Source: an uncultured Aquimarina sp.
GTDB lineage: Bacteria > Bacteroidota > Bacteroidia > Flavobacteriales > Flavobacteriaceae
Direction: 5' to 3'
Assembly (NCBI GenBank): GCA_947496355.1
Contig: CANMCO010000011.1
Span: 62,001 to 126,000, forward strand
Length of the DNA: 64,000 nucleotides
Shown here: piece after piece, positions 51,896-60,660 of the stretch
Numbering within the stretch: the stretch's first letter is position 1
Layout of the letters: each line of letters begins with the position of its first letter
Position numbers and translations under genes: made by a program
Notes under the pieces: model-generated
Told to the model about the DNA's origin: nothing
Databases searched by the model: none
The model's input: the letters and a program-made list of their open reading frames with translations, nothing else

Positions 51896-53317
51896 TTATC
51901 TATAGCTTCTAGGCCCCAAAAAGGCCGTAGTGGTTGTTTCAATCAATGTATTATTACTATATACACCAATTTTTAATCGATCTCTATCTCCTTTCAAAGC
52001 AGCACTATTAATCTCTATAAATAATGTTCCTTCTGCAAGGCCTTGTTTTGGAACTGTAAAGTTTTTATGCGTTACCAACTCAACGTTTCCTTTATGTGAC
52101 AATAATTCGAAATGAACGTCCTCAATTGCATCTGTGGTTTTATTTACCAATTTATAGGTATATACATTGCTAATGATATTATTATCTTTTCGCTCATATA
52201 ACTGTCCTGGTAGTCTAAGAATATTGGCCTCTACATCATTTCTTAAAAATGACATCCCTAAGAAAACACCTATTAGAATTACTAATACCGCACTATATCC
52301 TTTTAACCTAGGTGAAAATTTGAATTTTGCTTTTTTAGCAATATTTTCTTCGCTGGCATATCGTATCAATCCTTTTGGAAGATTTACACTTTCCATCATA
52401 TGATCGCACGCATCGATACATGCAGTACAGTTTACACACTCTAATTGTGTTCCATTACGAATGTCAATTCCGGTAGGGCAAACATGTACACATTGAAAGC
52501 AGTCAATGCAATCTCCTTTTCCTGTAGATGGCCGATTTTCATTTTTCTTGAATTTAGCTCTACCGGCTTCTTTTTCTCCACGTTTATAGTCATATGCTAC
52601 TACTATCGATTTTGAATCCAACAACACTCCTTGTAATCTTCCATAAGGACAAGCAATGATGCACACTTGTTCTCTGAACCAGGCAAAAACAAAATAAAAA
52701 ACAGCAGTAAAGATTAGTAAAGAAATTAAGGTGCTTACATGTTTAAATGGTCCATCAATCACATATCGGATTAGTTGATCACTACCGATTAAGTATGCCA
52801 AAAATATATTAGCAATCAGAAATGAAATAATAAAAAATATAACCCACTTGAAAGCTCGTTTTTTTATTTTTTCCTTATTCCAAGGTTGTTTGTCTAATCG
52901 AATTTGTTTTCCACGATCACCTTCGATCCAGTATTCTATTCTTCTGAAAACCATTTCCATGAATATCGTTTGCGGGCAGATCCATCCACAAAAGATTCTT
53001 CCAAATGCCACAGTAAATAAAATCACAAATACGACTCCAATAATCATCGAAACAACGAAAAGGTGGAAATCTTGTGGCCAAAATGGGGCTCCAAAAATAT
53101 TGAAACGTCTTTCTAGAACATTAAAAAGCAAGAACTGATTTCCGTTGATTTTTATAAAAGGTGCCGAAAATAGAAATATTAGTAATCCATAGCTCACCCA
53201 TTTACGATAGTTGTAATATTTACCACTAGGTTTTTTTGGATACACCCAGGCACGTTTTCCTTCTTCATTTATGGTGCCTATAGAATCTCTAAATTTTTCG
53301 TTTGTTGGTGTTTCCAA
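51896..53317 (-). CDS. ccoG: CcoG (FixG/RdxA) membrane ferredoxin-like protein
   Basis: 473 residues. Membrane part with FGRIFCGWICPQTIFMEMVFRRIEYWIEG and CIIACPYGRLQG, then two 4Fe-4S motifs (CIDCFQCVHVCPTGIDI, CVNCTACIDACDHMM) and a C-terminal immunoglobulin-like domain with an N-terminal membrane helix. CcoG reduces Cu(II) for cbb3 oxidase maturation. No ATG fits: the start is TTG at 53317 (METPTNEKF), because an in-frame stop lies shortly upstream. Confidence 0.92.
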   Translation of the reverse strand: METPTNEKFRDSIGTINEEGKRAWVYPKKPSGKYYNYRKWVSYGLLIFLFSAPFIKINGNQFLLFNVLERRFNIFGAPFWPQDFHLFVVSMIIGVVFVILFTVAFGRIFCGWICPQTIFMEMVFRRIEYWIEGDRGKQIRLDKQPWNKEKIKKRAFKWVIFFIISFLIANIFLAYLIGSDQLIRYVIDGPFKHVSTLISLLIFTAVFYFVFAWFREQVCIIACPYGRLQGVLLDSKSIVVAYDYKRGEKEAGRAKFKKNENRPSTGKGDCIDCFQCVHVCPTGIDIRNGTQLECVNCTACIDACDHMMESVNLPKGLIRYASEENIAKKAKFKFSPRLKGYSAVLVILIGVFLGMSFLRNDVEANILRLPGQLYERKDNNIISNVYTYKLVNKTTDAIEDVHFELLSHKGNVELVTHKNFTVPKQGLAEGTLFIEINSAALKGDRDRLKIGVYSNNTLIETTTTAFLGPRSYR

Positions 53318-53334
53318 TGGGTAATCATTTTTTG

Positions 53335-54276
53335 TTATTCATTCGTTACTACGGCTGTAGAATCGGAAACTGTTTCAGGAATTTCTTCAGTTGGAGCATT
53401 GGGATCAACCCAGATTTCACCTTGGGCTTCTTTGGGTTCAGCAGGAGTTGTGCCACCTAGGGTAATCACATAACTCGCTACTTGCGCCATTTCTGCAGGT
53501 TTCAAGGTTTGTTTCCATGCCACCATTCCTTTTCCATCTCGTCCCCCTTCAGAAATTGTACGGAAGACATTCTTGATTCCGCCTCCCAATATCCAATATT
53601 CATCAGTAAGATTAGGTCCTATTCCACCACCACCATCTGCTTTGTGACATGCAACACAATTGGTAGTGAAAATTCCCTTTCCAGCATTAATATCTGAAGC
53701 TTCAGTAAGCAGAGTTACGGTATTAATATCCACCAGATCTTTGGCGGTCTTTTTGTATTCTTCGATAGCAATTTTGGCTTCGGCCACTTCGGTTTCGTAT
53801 TCTTCTGTTTGGGTGTAATCATTGAACATATGAAAACGTGCTAAGTATATTACTCCAAAAATGATAGTTGCATAAAAACCATAAACCCACCAAGGTGGAA
53901 GGTTGTTGTCCAACTCTTTGATACCGTCATAATTATGATCAAGAATTATTTCTTCTTCCTCATGCACAGGTTTACTGTCAAGAAGTTTTAAATAGATATT
54001 TTTAATCCATTTGAACTGATTTTCTTTTCTTGTCTTTTGAGCCGAAAGATACCGTTCCTGAGCATCAGGTTTTAGTGATCGAAATAATATACTTCGTAGG
54101 GCTTCAACACTAATTTCTAGTGCTATTACAAACAGTAAAACCATTCCTAAAGCCAACCAAGTAAGAGGTTGAGCAATGAATGCAGATTGATCTCCTGATG
54201 CTATGGTTACTTCTAATAAAATATATGCGATACCTAAAAAGGCAAGCACTCTTATGTATGATGCAGTACTTCTCAT
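53335..54276 (-). CDS. ccoP: cbb3 oxidase subunit III, CcoP (single haem c)
   Basis: 313 residues. Three membrane helices, with conserved DNNLPPWWVYGFYATIIFGVIYL next to the CcoP-type anchor. The soluble cytochrome domain has one CxxCH (NCVACHKADGGGGIGPNL) and the Met-containing RDGKGMVAWK axial region. Proteobacterial CcoP has two haems; here only one motif is present. A Pro/Glu/Thr-rich tail of about 40 residues follows. It begins with a 4-bp ATGA overlap with ccoQ. Confidence 0.93.
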   Translation of the reverse strand: MRSTASYIRVLAFLGIAYILLEVTIASGDQSAFIAQPLTWLALGMVLLFVIALEISVEALRSILFRSLKPDAQERYLSAQKTRKENQFKWIKNIYLKLLDSKPVHEEEEIILDHNYDGIKELDNNLPPWWVYGFYATIIFGVIYLARFHMFNDYTQTEEYETEVAEAKIAIEEYKKTAKDLVDINTVTLLTEASDINAGKGIFTTNCVACHKADGGGGIGPNLTDEYWILGGGIKNVFRTISEGGRDGKGMVAWKQTLKPAEMAQVASYVITLGGTTPAEPKEAQGEIWVDPNAPTEEIPETVSDSTAVVTNE

Positions 54277-54458
54277 AAGTCAGTTTCGTTTTCGGTTTCT
54301 AATGGAATTTGGCTCACTTCTTCTATATGCTCTTTTTTCGCAGTAAATACCCACCAGAATAGGGCTGCAAAGAAGATGAAAAAGATGAGTAGAGAGATCA
54401 TTGGGTAGATCTCGACACCCTCAATACTTTCCATATGGCCTTTTACAAATTTTAGCAT
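54273..54458 (-). CDS. ccoQ: CcoQ-like cbb3 oxidase small subunit
   Basis: 61 residues. One central helix (ISLLIFFIFFAALFWWVF) follows a short polar N-terminus (MLKFVKGHMESIEGVEIYPM) and is followed by an acidic tail. It overlaps ccoP by 4 bp and lies 5 bp after ccoNO. CcoQ links the subunits and stabilises the complex. The identification rests mainly on position and shape. Confidence 0.82.
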   Translation of the reverse strand: MLKFVKGHMESIEGVEIYPMISLLIFFIFFAALFWWVFTAKKEHIEEVSQIPLETENETDL

Positions 54459-54463
54459 AATTT

Positions 54464-56665
54464 CTATTCTTTATTTTCGACTACAATTTCTTGGTTTTTA
54501 ACCTTGATATCAGTTCCTAATCTTTGGATATAGGCTATTAAAGCAACTACTTCTCTGTTTCGCATTTCAACAAAATCTACCCCGTTTTCTTTTGCATATT
54601 TTTTGTCTGCTTCATAAGTTTTTGCAAAATCAGGATCACTGTACAAGTTTTTCTCAATTTCAGTTGCTTGTTCATCCATCCATTGCTGTGCTTTGGCTAT
54701 TTCTTCGGGAGTATAGGGTACACCAAGTGACACCATAGCTTCCATTTTAGTTTCTGTCAGTGATCGATCCAACTCATTTTTTATCAACCATTTATAACTA
54801 GGCATTATAGATCCTGATGAGGTACTCTGTGGGTCATAAAAGTGATTAAGATGCCAGTTGTCAGAGTATTTACCACCTATTCGCATTAGATCTGGCCCAG
54901 TACGTTTACTTCCCCAGAGAAAAGGATGATCATATACATACTCACCAGCTTTGGAATACTCTCCATAACGTTCTACTTCACTACGGAAAGGTCGTATCAT
55001 CTGTGAATGGCAGGACACACAACTTTCTCTTATGTATAAATCTCTACCTTCTAATTCTAGAGGAGTATATGGTTTGACACTTGTAATAGTAGGAATATTA
55101 GAATCTATCATTAATGTTGGAATGATTTGTACTGCACCACCAATAAGAATAGCGATGGTAGCAAATATTGTGAGCTTAACGGGTCTTCTTTCTAACCAAG
55201 TATGATACCCTTCTTTTGCAGTTCGAAATTTCGTTACTTTTTGAAGCGAAGCTGCTTCTGCTAGTTCATCAGTAACGTTACTACCACTTCGTACAGTTTT
55301 AATAATATTGTATAACATTACAAAAGCCCCAAGAATGTAAAAACTTCCTCCTATAGCACGCATCCAATACATTGGGATGATTTCATTTACTGTTTCTAAG
55401 AAATTACCATATACTAAACTTCCATCGGGATTAAATTGTTTCCACATTGATGCTTGTACAAAACCAGCAACATACATGGGTAAAGCATACATAATAATAC
55501 CTAGAGTACCAATCCAGAAGTGCACATTTGCTAGTCCTGTAGACCATAGTTTTGTTTTAGTAAGTCTAGGAATTAACCAGTATACCATTCCGAAAGTCAG
55601 AAACCCGTTCCATGCCAAAGCACCAACGTGAACATGAGCAATAATCCAGTCACTAAAGTGTGCAATAGCATTTACGTTTTTTAAGGATAACATGGGGCCT
55701 TCAAAAGTTGCCATACCATATCCGGTAATAGCTACGACCATGAATTTTAATACGGGATCTGTACGAACTTTATCCCAGGCACCTCTTAGGGTAAGTAATC
55801 CATTGATCATACCACCCCATGATGGAGCAATTAGCATAATCGAAAATGCTACACCAAGATTCTGTGCCCAGTCTGGCAAAGAAGAATATAACAAGTGGTG
55901 AGGTCCGGCCCAGATGTAAATAAATATTAGTGACCAGAAATGAACAATAGACAATCGATAAGAATAAACCGGTCTGTTGGCTGCCTTAGGAATAAAATAA
56001 TACATTAGACCTAAGAAGGGTGTAGTAAGGAAAAAGGCTACTGCATTATGACCATACCACCATTGTACAAGGGCATCCTGGACTCCTGCATATACAGAAT
56101 AACTTTTTAAAGCACTCACTGGGAGTTCAAGGCTATTAAAAATATGAAGTACAGCAACGGTAACAAAAGTTGCCAGGTAAAACCAAATAGCTACATACAA
56201 ATGACGTTGTCTTCGTTTTAAGATTGTGGCAATAAGATTCCACCCAAAAACTACCCAAATAACTGCTATTGCTATATCGAACGGCCATTCTAGTTCTGCG
56301 TATTCTTTTGAAGTGGTATATCCCAAAGGTAATGTAATTGCAGCGCCTACAATAATCAATTGCCATACCCAGAAATTTACATTACTCAAGGTATCACTGT
56401 ACATTCTCGCTTTTAGTAATCGTTGAGTAGAGTAATAAACTCCGGCAAAGATGGCATTACCCACAAAAGCAAAAATAACGGCATTAGTATGTAGTGGTCT
56501 TAATCGACCAAAACTTAACCATGAAATGCCATCTGTAAGATTAGGAAATAAAAACATAAAAGCTAGCAGTAGACCTACCGACATTCCCACAATACCCCAA
56601 AGCATAGTGGCATATAAGAATTTTTTTACGATTTTATTATCGTAATAGAATTGTTCCATTTGCAT
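54464..56665 (-). CDS. ccoNO: cbb3-type cytochrome c oxidase, fused subunits I and II
   Basis: 733 residues. The N-terminal CcoN part (about 1-470) has the low-spin and high-spin haem and CuB ligands in WWYGHNAVAFFLTTPFLG, WAGPHHLLYSSLPDW and DWIIAHVHVGALAWNGF. The CcoO part (about 490-733) has a membrane helix, CVSCHSQMIRPFRSEVERYGEYS (haem c) and the GPDLMRIGGKYSD region. Subunits I and II are separate in Proteobacteria; the fusion is the form usual in Bacteroidota. It reduces oxygen to water with high affinity and pumps protons. Confidence 0.96.
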   Translation of the reverse strand: MQMEQFYYDNKIVKKFLYATMLWGIVGMSVGLLLAFMFLFPNLTDGISWLSFGRLRPLHTNAVIFAFVGNAIFAGVYYSTQRLLKARMYSDTLSNVNFWVWQLIIVGAAITLPLGYTTSKEYAELEWPFDIAIAVIWVVFGWNLIATILKRRQRHLYVAIWFYLATFVTVAVLHIFNSLELPVSALKSYSVYAGVQDALVQWWYGHNAVAFFLTTPFLGLMYYFIPKAANRPVYSYRLSIVHFWSLIFIYIWAGPHHLLYSSLPDWAQNLGVAFSIMLIAPSWGGMINGLLTLRGAWDKVRTDPVLKFMVVAITGYGMATFEGPMLSLKNVNAIAHFSDWIIAHVHVGALAWNGFLTFGMVYWLIPRLTKTKLWSTGLANVHFWIGTLGIIMYALPMYVAGFVQASMWKQFNPDGSLVYGNFLETVNEIIPMYWMRAIGGSFYILGAFVMLYNIIKTVRSGSNVTDELAEAASLQKVTKFRTAKEGYHTWLERRPVKLTIFATIAILIGGAVQIIPTLMIDSNIPTITSVKPYTPLELEGRDLYIRESCVSCHSQMIRPFRSEVERYGEYSKAGEYVYDHPFLWGSKRTGPDLMRIGGKYSDNWHLNHFYDPQSTSSGSIMPSYKWLIKNELDRSLTETKMEAMVSLGVPYTPEEIAKAQQWMDEQATEIEKNLYSDPDFAKTYEADKKYAKENGVDFVEMRNREVVALIAYIQRLGTDIKVKNQEIVVENKE

Positions 56666-56668
56666 AAT

Positions 56669-56863
56669 TTATGATTGTTTAGTTTTAGTTGATACTGAAG
56701 ATTTTTTTTTGCTTTCTTTTACGAGTTCGTCATCAAAAAGCATACGTATAGAAGGAGTATAGACATCGTCATATTGACCATTTCTAACTGAAATAATAAA
56801 CGCCACAAAAAAGATAATTGCAACGATAATGCTAATTGTTAAGAGCACATATATTACACCCAT
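56669..56863 (-). CDS. ccoS: CcoS-like cbb3 oxidase maturation protein
   Basis: 64 residues. One N-terminal helix (IYVLLTISIIVAIIFFVAFI) followed by VRNGQYDDVYTPSIRMLFDDE, the CcoS signature. It is needed to insert haem and copper into CcoN elsewhere. It is the first gene of the ccoS-NO-Q-P-G-H-safE operon, three bp before ccoNO. The copper ATPase CcoI that usually precedes ccoS is absent here. Confidence 0.88.
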   Translation of the reverse strand: MGVIYVLLTISIIVAIIFFVAFIISVRNGQYDDVYTPSIRMLFDDELVKESKKKSSVSTKTKQS

Positions 56864-56882
56864 ACTTACTTTGATTATGAAC

Positions 56883-56925
56883 CAAAAGTATGGGCGAACG
56901 ATTTCTTAAAAAATGACTTTTGTCA
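56883..56925 (-). promoter_or_regulatory. FNR-like box promoter of the cbb3 oxidase operon
   Basis: Box TGACTTTTGTCA (56914-56925), 23 bp leftwards to perfect TACTTTTG (56883-56890 on the minus strand), 20 bp before the ccoS ATG. It is one of the six promoters with a perfect -7 element. In rhizobia the same operon type is activated by FixK through a TTGA/TCAA box. Confidence 0.8.
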
Positions 56926-56957
56926 GGTTTTATTTACTAATATTGTTAATAAAGAAT

Positions 56958-58178
56958 CTATTTAGTTTTGAAACGTAGTCTTCCGGTTTCAATTTTGATT
57001 GCGGTTTTGGCTAGTATTGTGAATACAAAAGCTCCAAGCGCCCATATCCCTAAAGTTACGCCTATCTCAATACCCGTTGGAGTGTATTCTGCAATTTTAC
57101 CGTATGGTCCAGGAATGAAACCGGGTACAATAAGCCCAAATCCTTTCTCTATCCAAATGGCAATAAATAAGATGAAACAACAAAAATAAAGTACCTTAAG
57201 GTTGTTCCGTAATTTACCAAAAGTAAGTAATACTGTTGCTAAGACGTTTAGCGGAATTGCAGTCCAAATCCATGGCAATAATGCAGTCTTACCATGTAAT
57301 CCAAAGAACAAATAATATGCACTTTCACTATGGTGAGTAGGGGCATAAAATTCTTTAAATAACTCAGACACTAGCATAATCAAATTTATTTGCGCTGCAA
57401 CGGTAACGATCATACCTATTTTTTTAATCGTTTTGTCTTCGATTTTAAATTCGGTGAATGTTCTGATAATTGCCAATACTAAAATGATTAATGCGGGTCC
57501 TGCAGCAAAAGCAGACGCTAAAAAACGAGGTCCCAATAGTGCATTATTCCAAAATGGCCTAGCCTGTAATCCCTGATATAAAAATGCAGTGACTAGATGT
57601 ATTGCTACTGCCCAGAAAACAGAGAGAATTGCTCCGGGAACGTATATTTTAGGATTAGGGACTTTTCCTTGATAGCGTCTAAAAAGAATATAAAATGGGA
57701 TCGAAATATTTAAAAATAAATATCCATTTAGAACAAGAACATCCCAGGTAAGCATTGAATTTGGGAAATTGAATACTCCAAGACCTGGTATCATATGCCA
57801 GAGAACCGATGGGCCACCCATATCGGCCACAACAAATGCCAAGCACATAATAAGTGCTGCAACAGCTAGTCCTTCACCAATGAGAACTGCTTGTTTAAAG
57901 TCAATATCTTTTAAGACATATGTTGGCATAACCAACATCACAGCTGCTGCTGCCACACCCACAAGAAACGTAAAATTAGAAATGTATAGTCCCCAACTCA
58001 CACGATCTGTCATCCCGGTTGCACTTAAACCATATTCTAACTGGATGGAATAGCAATACATCCCTATTAGCATCACGAATGTTAAAAAAGCCATCCAGAT
58101 ATGGTACCTTTTTGATCCTTGGGTAGTAGTATCAAGACTATCTTTTACTAAACTTCTAAAAACTTTGAGCCTTCTCAT
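56958..58178 (-). CDS. NrfD-family integral membrane subunit
   Basis: 406 residues with about ten membrane helices (first half SWGLYISNFTFLVGVAAAAVML, second half around WIWTAIPLNVLATVLLTFGKL). It belongs to the NrfD/PsrC family of quinol-handling subunits. With the Fe-S protein encoded just upstream (16-bp gap) it forms a menaquinol dehydrogenase that would feed the periplasmic nitrate reductase in place of NapC or NapGH. It is the last gene of the nap cluster. Confidence 0.88.
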   Translation of the reverse strand: MRRLKVFRSLVKDSLDTTTQGSKRYHIWMAFLTFVMLIGMYCYSIQLEYGLSATGMTDRVSWGLYISNFTFLVGVAAAAVMLVMPTYVLKDIDFKQAVLIGEGLAVAALIMCLAFVVADMGGPSVLWHMIPGLGVFNFPNSMLTWDVLVLNGYLFLNISIPFYILFRRYQGKVPNPKIYVPGAILSVFWAVAIHLVTAFLYQGLQARPFWNNALLGPRFLASAFAAGPALIILVLAIIRTFTEFKIEDKTIKKIGMIVTVAAQINLIMLVSELFKEFYAPTHHSESAYYLFFGLHGKTALLPWIWTAIPLNVLATVLLTFGKLRNNLKVLYFCCFILFIAIWIEKGFGLIVPGFIPGPYGKIAEYTPTGIEIGVTLGIWALGAFVFTILAKTAIKIETGRLRFKTK

Positions 58179-58193
58179 TTTGAGTATATTTTA

Positions 58194-59315
58194 TCAATCC
58201 ATGAAGTACCAGAACTTTGGTTCTGTACCCAGATCTTCTTTTAGTCTAAACACTTTTTTATTTTCTAACACCCAACGTATGGTACTATCGGGATCTAATA
58301 AGTTTCCAAAAATTCTTGCTCCGGTAGGGCATGCTTCAACACAGGCTGGATTTTTACCTGCTCTGGAGCGTTGTACACAAAAAGTGCATTTTTCCATCAC
58401 TCCTTTTTTACGCATACGATTTCCTAGGTAGTGTTGATTTTTATTTACTTCTTCTTCTGGAACCTCTGGTGTACTCCAGTTAAATCTTCGTCCATCATAA
58501 GGACATGCGGCCATACAATATCTACAACCAACGCACCAGTCGTAATCGATCACAACTAATCCATCATCTTCTCTCCATGTTGCTTGTACAGGGCATACGT
58601 CTACACATGGTGGGTTATCACAATGAAAACACTGTGTTCCCATATAAAAATGACCTTCAGCGGGGACTTCGTGGTAGTAATTGTCATCGGCCTCATCAAA
58701 TTTGAAACCTTTTCCATCCTTCATTTCATGGATACGGATATATTCCATTTGTGAATTGCGATCCTGATTGTTTTCTTCTACACATGCACTTACACAATCC
58801 ATATATCCTTGGCATTTCGAAATATTAAAAGCATATCCAAAGAGCACATCTTTTTCAGCATCTTTCGAAGACATATTGATATTTTTCTTTTTCCGAAGTT
58901 GATAGGAACGAACCAATCTTTCTACCGTTGCATTACGTTCTTCATCGGTCATCAATTTGTAGTTGCCTTTGAATTGTTCTTCCCAGTCTATTTGCGCTTT
59001 TTCTTTTGCGTTTTCTCCAGTTGTAACACTGCATGAAGTACTTACTGCTCCAGCACCGATAAGTAAACTGGCGGTTAATTTTCTAAACGCAGTACGACGA
59101 TCCATTTGTACATCAAAAACCTGATCAAATCCATCCTTTTTTCGTTCATCGCCAATAGCAGCATCAACAGCGGCATCAAAATCTTTATCACTAATTTGAT
59201 CATGAGTATGAGAACCACATCCTCCCGAAGTTTTTCCGCAACCGCATGATCCAGTAGCTTCCTTTTTGGTATTGCCAAGATCTAGAGAAAACCATTTTTT
59301 ATTATTATTACTCAT
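58194..59315 (-). CDS. Four-cluster Fe-S protein with twin-arginine and Cys-rich N-terminus
   Basis: 373 residues. Residues 22-38 form a Cys/Gly/His-rich patch (GSCGCGKTSGGCGSHTH). Next comes a twin-arginine-type signal placed internally (MDRRTAFRKLTASLLIGAGA, about 71-90) and an STSC lipobox-like site. The C-terminal part has four 4Fe-4S motifs: CQGYMDCVSAC, CFHCDNPPCVDVCP, CVGCRYCMAACP and CTFCVQRSRAGKNPACVEACP, as in NrfC/DmsB-type subunits. It is the electron carrier between NrfD and the multihaem proteins, facing the periplasm. The internal signal recalls ActB of alternative complex III. Confidence 0.88.
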   Translation of the reverse strand: MSNNNKKWFSLDLGNTKKEATGSCGCGKTSGGCGSHTHDQISDKDFDAAVDAAIGDERKKDGFDQVFDVQMDRRTAFRKLTASLLIGAGAVSTSCSVTTGENAKEKAQIDWEEQFKGNYKLMTDEERNATVERLVRSYQLRKKKNINMSSKDAEKDVLFGYAFNISKCQGYMDCVSACVEENNQDRNSQMEYIRIHEMKDGKGFKFDEADDNYYHEVPAEGHFYMGTQCFHCDNPPCVDVCPVQATWREDDGLVVIDYDWCVGCRYCMAACPYDGRRFNWSTPEVPEEEVNKNQHYLGNRMRKKGVMEKCTFCVQRSRAGKNPACVEACPTGARIFGNLLDPDSTIRWVLENKKVFRLKEDLGTEPKFWYFMD

Positions 59316-59339
59316 ACACGTGATATTTTTTATAATAGA

Positions 59340-59963
59340 TTATTCTCTTTCTTTAACTTTTTGGGTATTAAATCTCGCCGGCCATCTGGTTTCGAAACTT
59401 GGTTTATGCGGATTGTGGCAATTTACACAGGTCATTGATGCCCTTGGTGGTGCCCAACCTGCTACTTTTTTACCATGTGCTCCACCTTTCCAATCTTCAA
59501 ACTGTTTGCTATGACATTGACTGCATAACTTATGACTTCTATTAAAATCGATGGTATTTCCTGTTAAACTTTTTAAGTTGTCCATGTCATTACCATTATG
59601 ACAAGTTATGCAGTTCATTGTATTTAAATTGGCGTGCGCCAATTTTATATCCCAATGCGCTTTCTTGATTGTATCATTAGTTTTTAATTGATGTAATGGT
59701 TTTGTGTGACATTCGGTACAGGCGTAAGATTTTATCTGGCTTTTTCTTTCTGGGATTAAAAAAGTATGTGGCCCTTCGCTTATTTCTACGGTCTCAATTC
59801 CTTCTAGAAGCTGTTCTGAAGAAATTGATGTACCATGGTAATTTTTACTTTTGGCTTCTATTTTATCAGTGATATTATGATATTCTCCTTCGCCATGCTT
59901 ACAAGAAAAAAGTGTAACAATGCAAGTGCAGCCTAGAATATATATGTAATTTTTTTTAGTCAT
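59340..59963 (-). CDS. Tetraheme c-type cytochrome lipoprotein
   Basis: 207 residues. Lipobox TLFSC (Cys21) anchors it to a membrane on the periplasmic side. Four haem motifs: CTECH, CITCH, CSQCH and CVNCH. The last is embedded in KKVAGWAPPRASMTCVNCHNPHKP, typical of small multihaem carriers next to NrfD-type complexes. It would pass electrons from the Fe-S protein to the NapB-like protein. Its ATG overlaps the end of the napB-like gene by 8 bp. Confidence 0.88.
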   Translation of the reverse strand: MTKKNYIYILGCTCIVTLFSCKHGEGEYHNITDKIEAKSKNYHGTSISSEQLLEGIETVEISEGPHTFLIPERKSQIKSYACTECHTKPLHQLKTNDTIKKAHWDIKLAHANLNTMNCITCHNGNDMDNLKSLTGNTIDFNRSHKLCSQCHSKQFEDWKGGAHGKKVAGWAPPRASMTCVNCHNPHKPSFETRWPARFNTQKVKERE

Positions 59964-60657
59964 TTTGGCGGCTATTAGTTCTTGTAAAAATTTCTACATC
60001 TACATACTCACGAGTATCAGGTACGTGACATTGACGACAGTTTATTCTTTCTGGATGCGTAACCCGAATCTCTTTTGGGGCAGCCGGTCCTGCATGGCAG
60101 GCAAGACAGTTTTCTCGCATCTGAATTTGATGTGGTATCATTGGAGGGCTGCCAGGTAAGGCATTATTTACACCCGCTTTGGGAGCATTCACTTTTGCAA
60201 AATTTACGGCGGTGAAAAGTGTTTTTTCTTTTTGCGCTACATGACATTGCCTACAATTTATCAATTCAGGGTGTGGAGTTATAGGAGTATAGGCATTAAA
60301 TTTTTCTACAAACCCTCCATTTTGATGGCATTGTAAACAAGCATTCCCTCCTACACCTCTTTCTCCTTTAAGTAAAGGATGAGGAATGCTTGGTGGTGCT
60401 CCTGGGTATGCTCTGTTGTTATAATATGTTTCGAGACTTCGTTGATGAGCTTCGTCAACGGGCATGTTAAGATATTCTAAAGCAAATTCTGAGCGTGCAA
60501 ACACTCCTTTTTCTGAAGGAATTATAGAAACGGGAACAGTGGCTTCAATTGGGATATATGCTTCTTCTAATCCTTTTTTATAGCTATAATTCCAGATTGC
60601 TATAAAGGCAATGAATAAAAGTGTAAATAATATTATAATACCTAGTCTCTTTTTCAT
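59956..60657 (-). CDS. napB: NapB-like tetraheme protein with two tandem NapB modules
   Basis: 233 residues. An N-terminal membrane helix (about 5-23) anchors it. Two repeats of the NapB pattern follow. The first is PPSIPHPLL...NACLQCH...ITPHPELINCRQCHV (about 93-158); the second is PPMIPHQIQ...NCLACH...VTHPERINCRQCHV (about 175-220). Each has the 'PP-x-IPH' entry, CLxCH and CRQCH that mark diheme NapB, so the total is four haems. It is probably the electron donor to NapA. A standard NapB has one module and about 150 residues; here it has been duplicated. Confidence 0.85.
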   Translation of the reverse strand: MKKRLGIIILFTLLFIAFIAIWNYSYKKGLEEAYIPIEATVPVSIIPSEKGVFARSEFALEYLNMPVDEAHQRSLETYYNNRAYPGAPPSIPHPLLKGERGVGGNACLQCHQNGGFVEKFNAYTPITPHPELINCRQCHVAQKEKTLFTAVNFAKVNAPKAGVNNALPGSPPMIPHQIQMRENCLACHAGPAAPKEIRVTHPERINCRQCHVPDTREYVDVEIFTRTNSRQND

Positions 60658-60660
60658 AAC

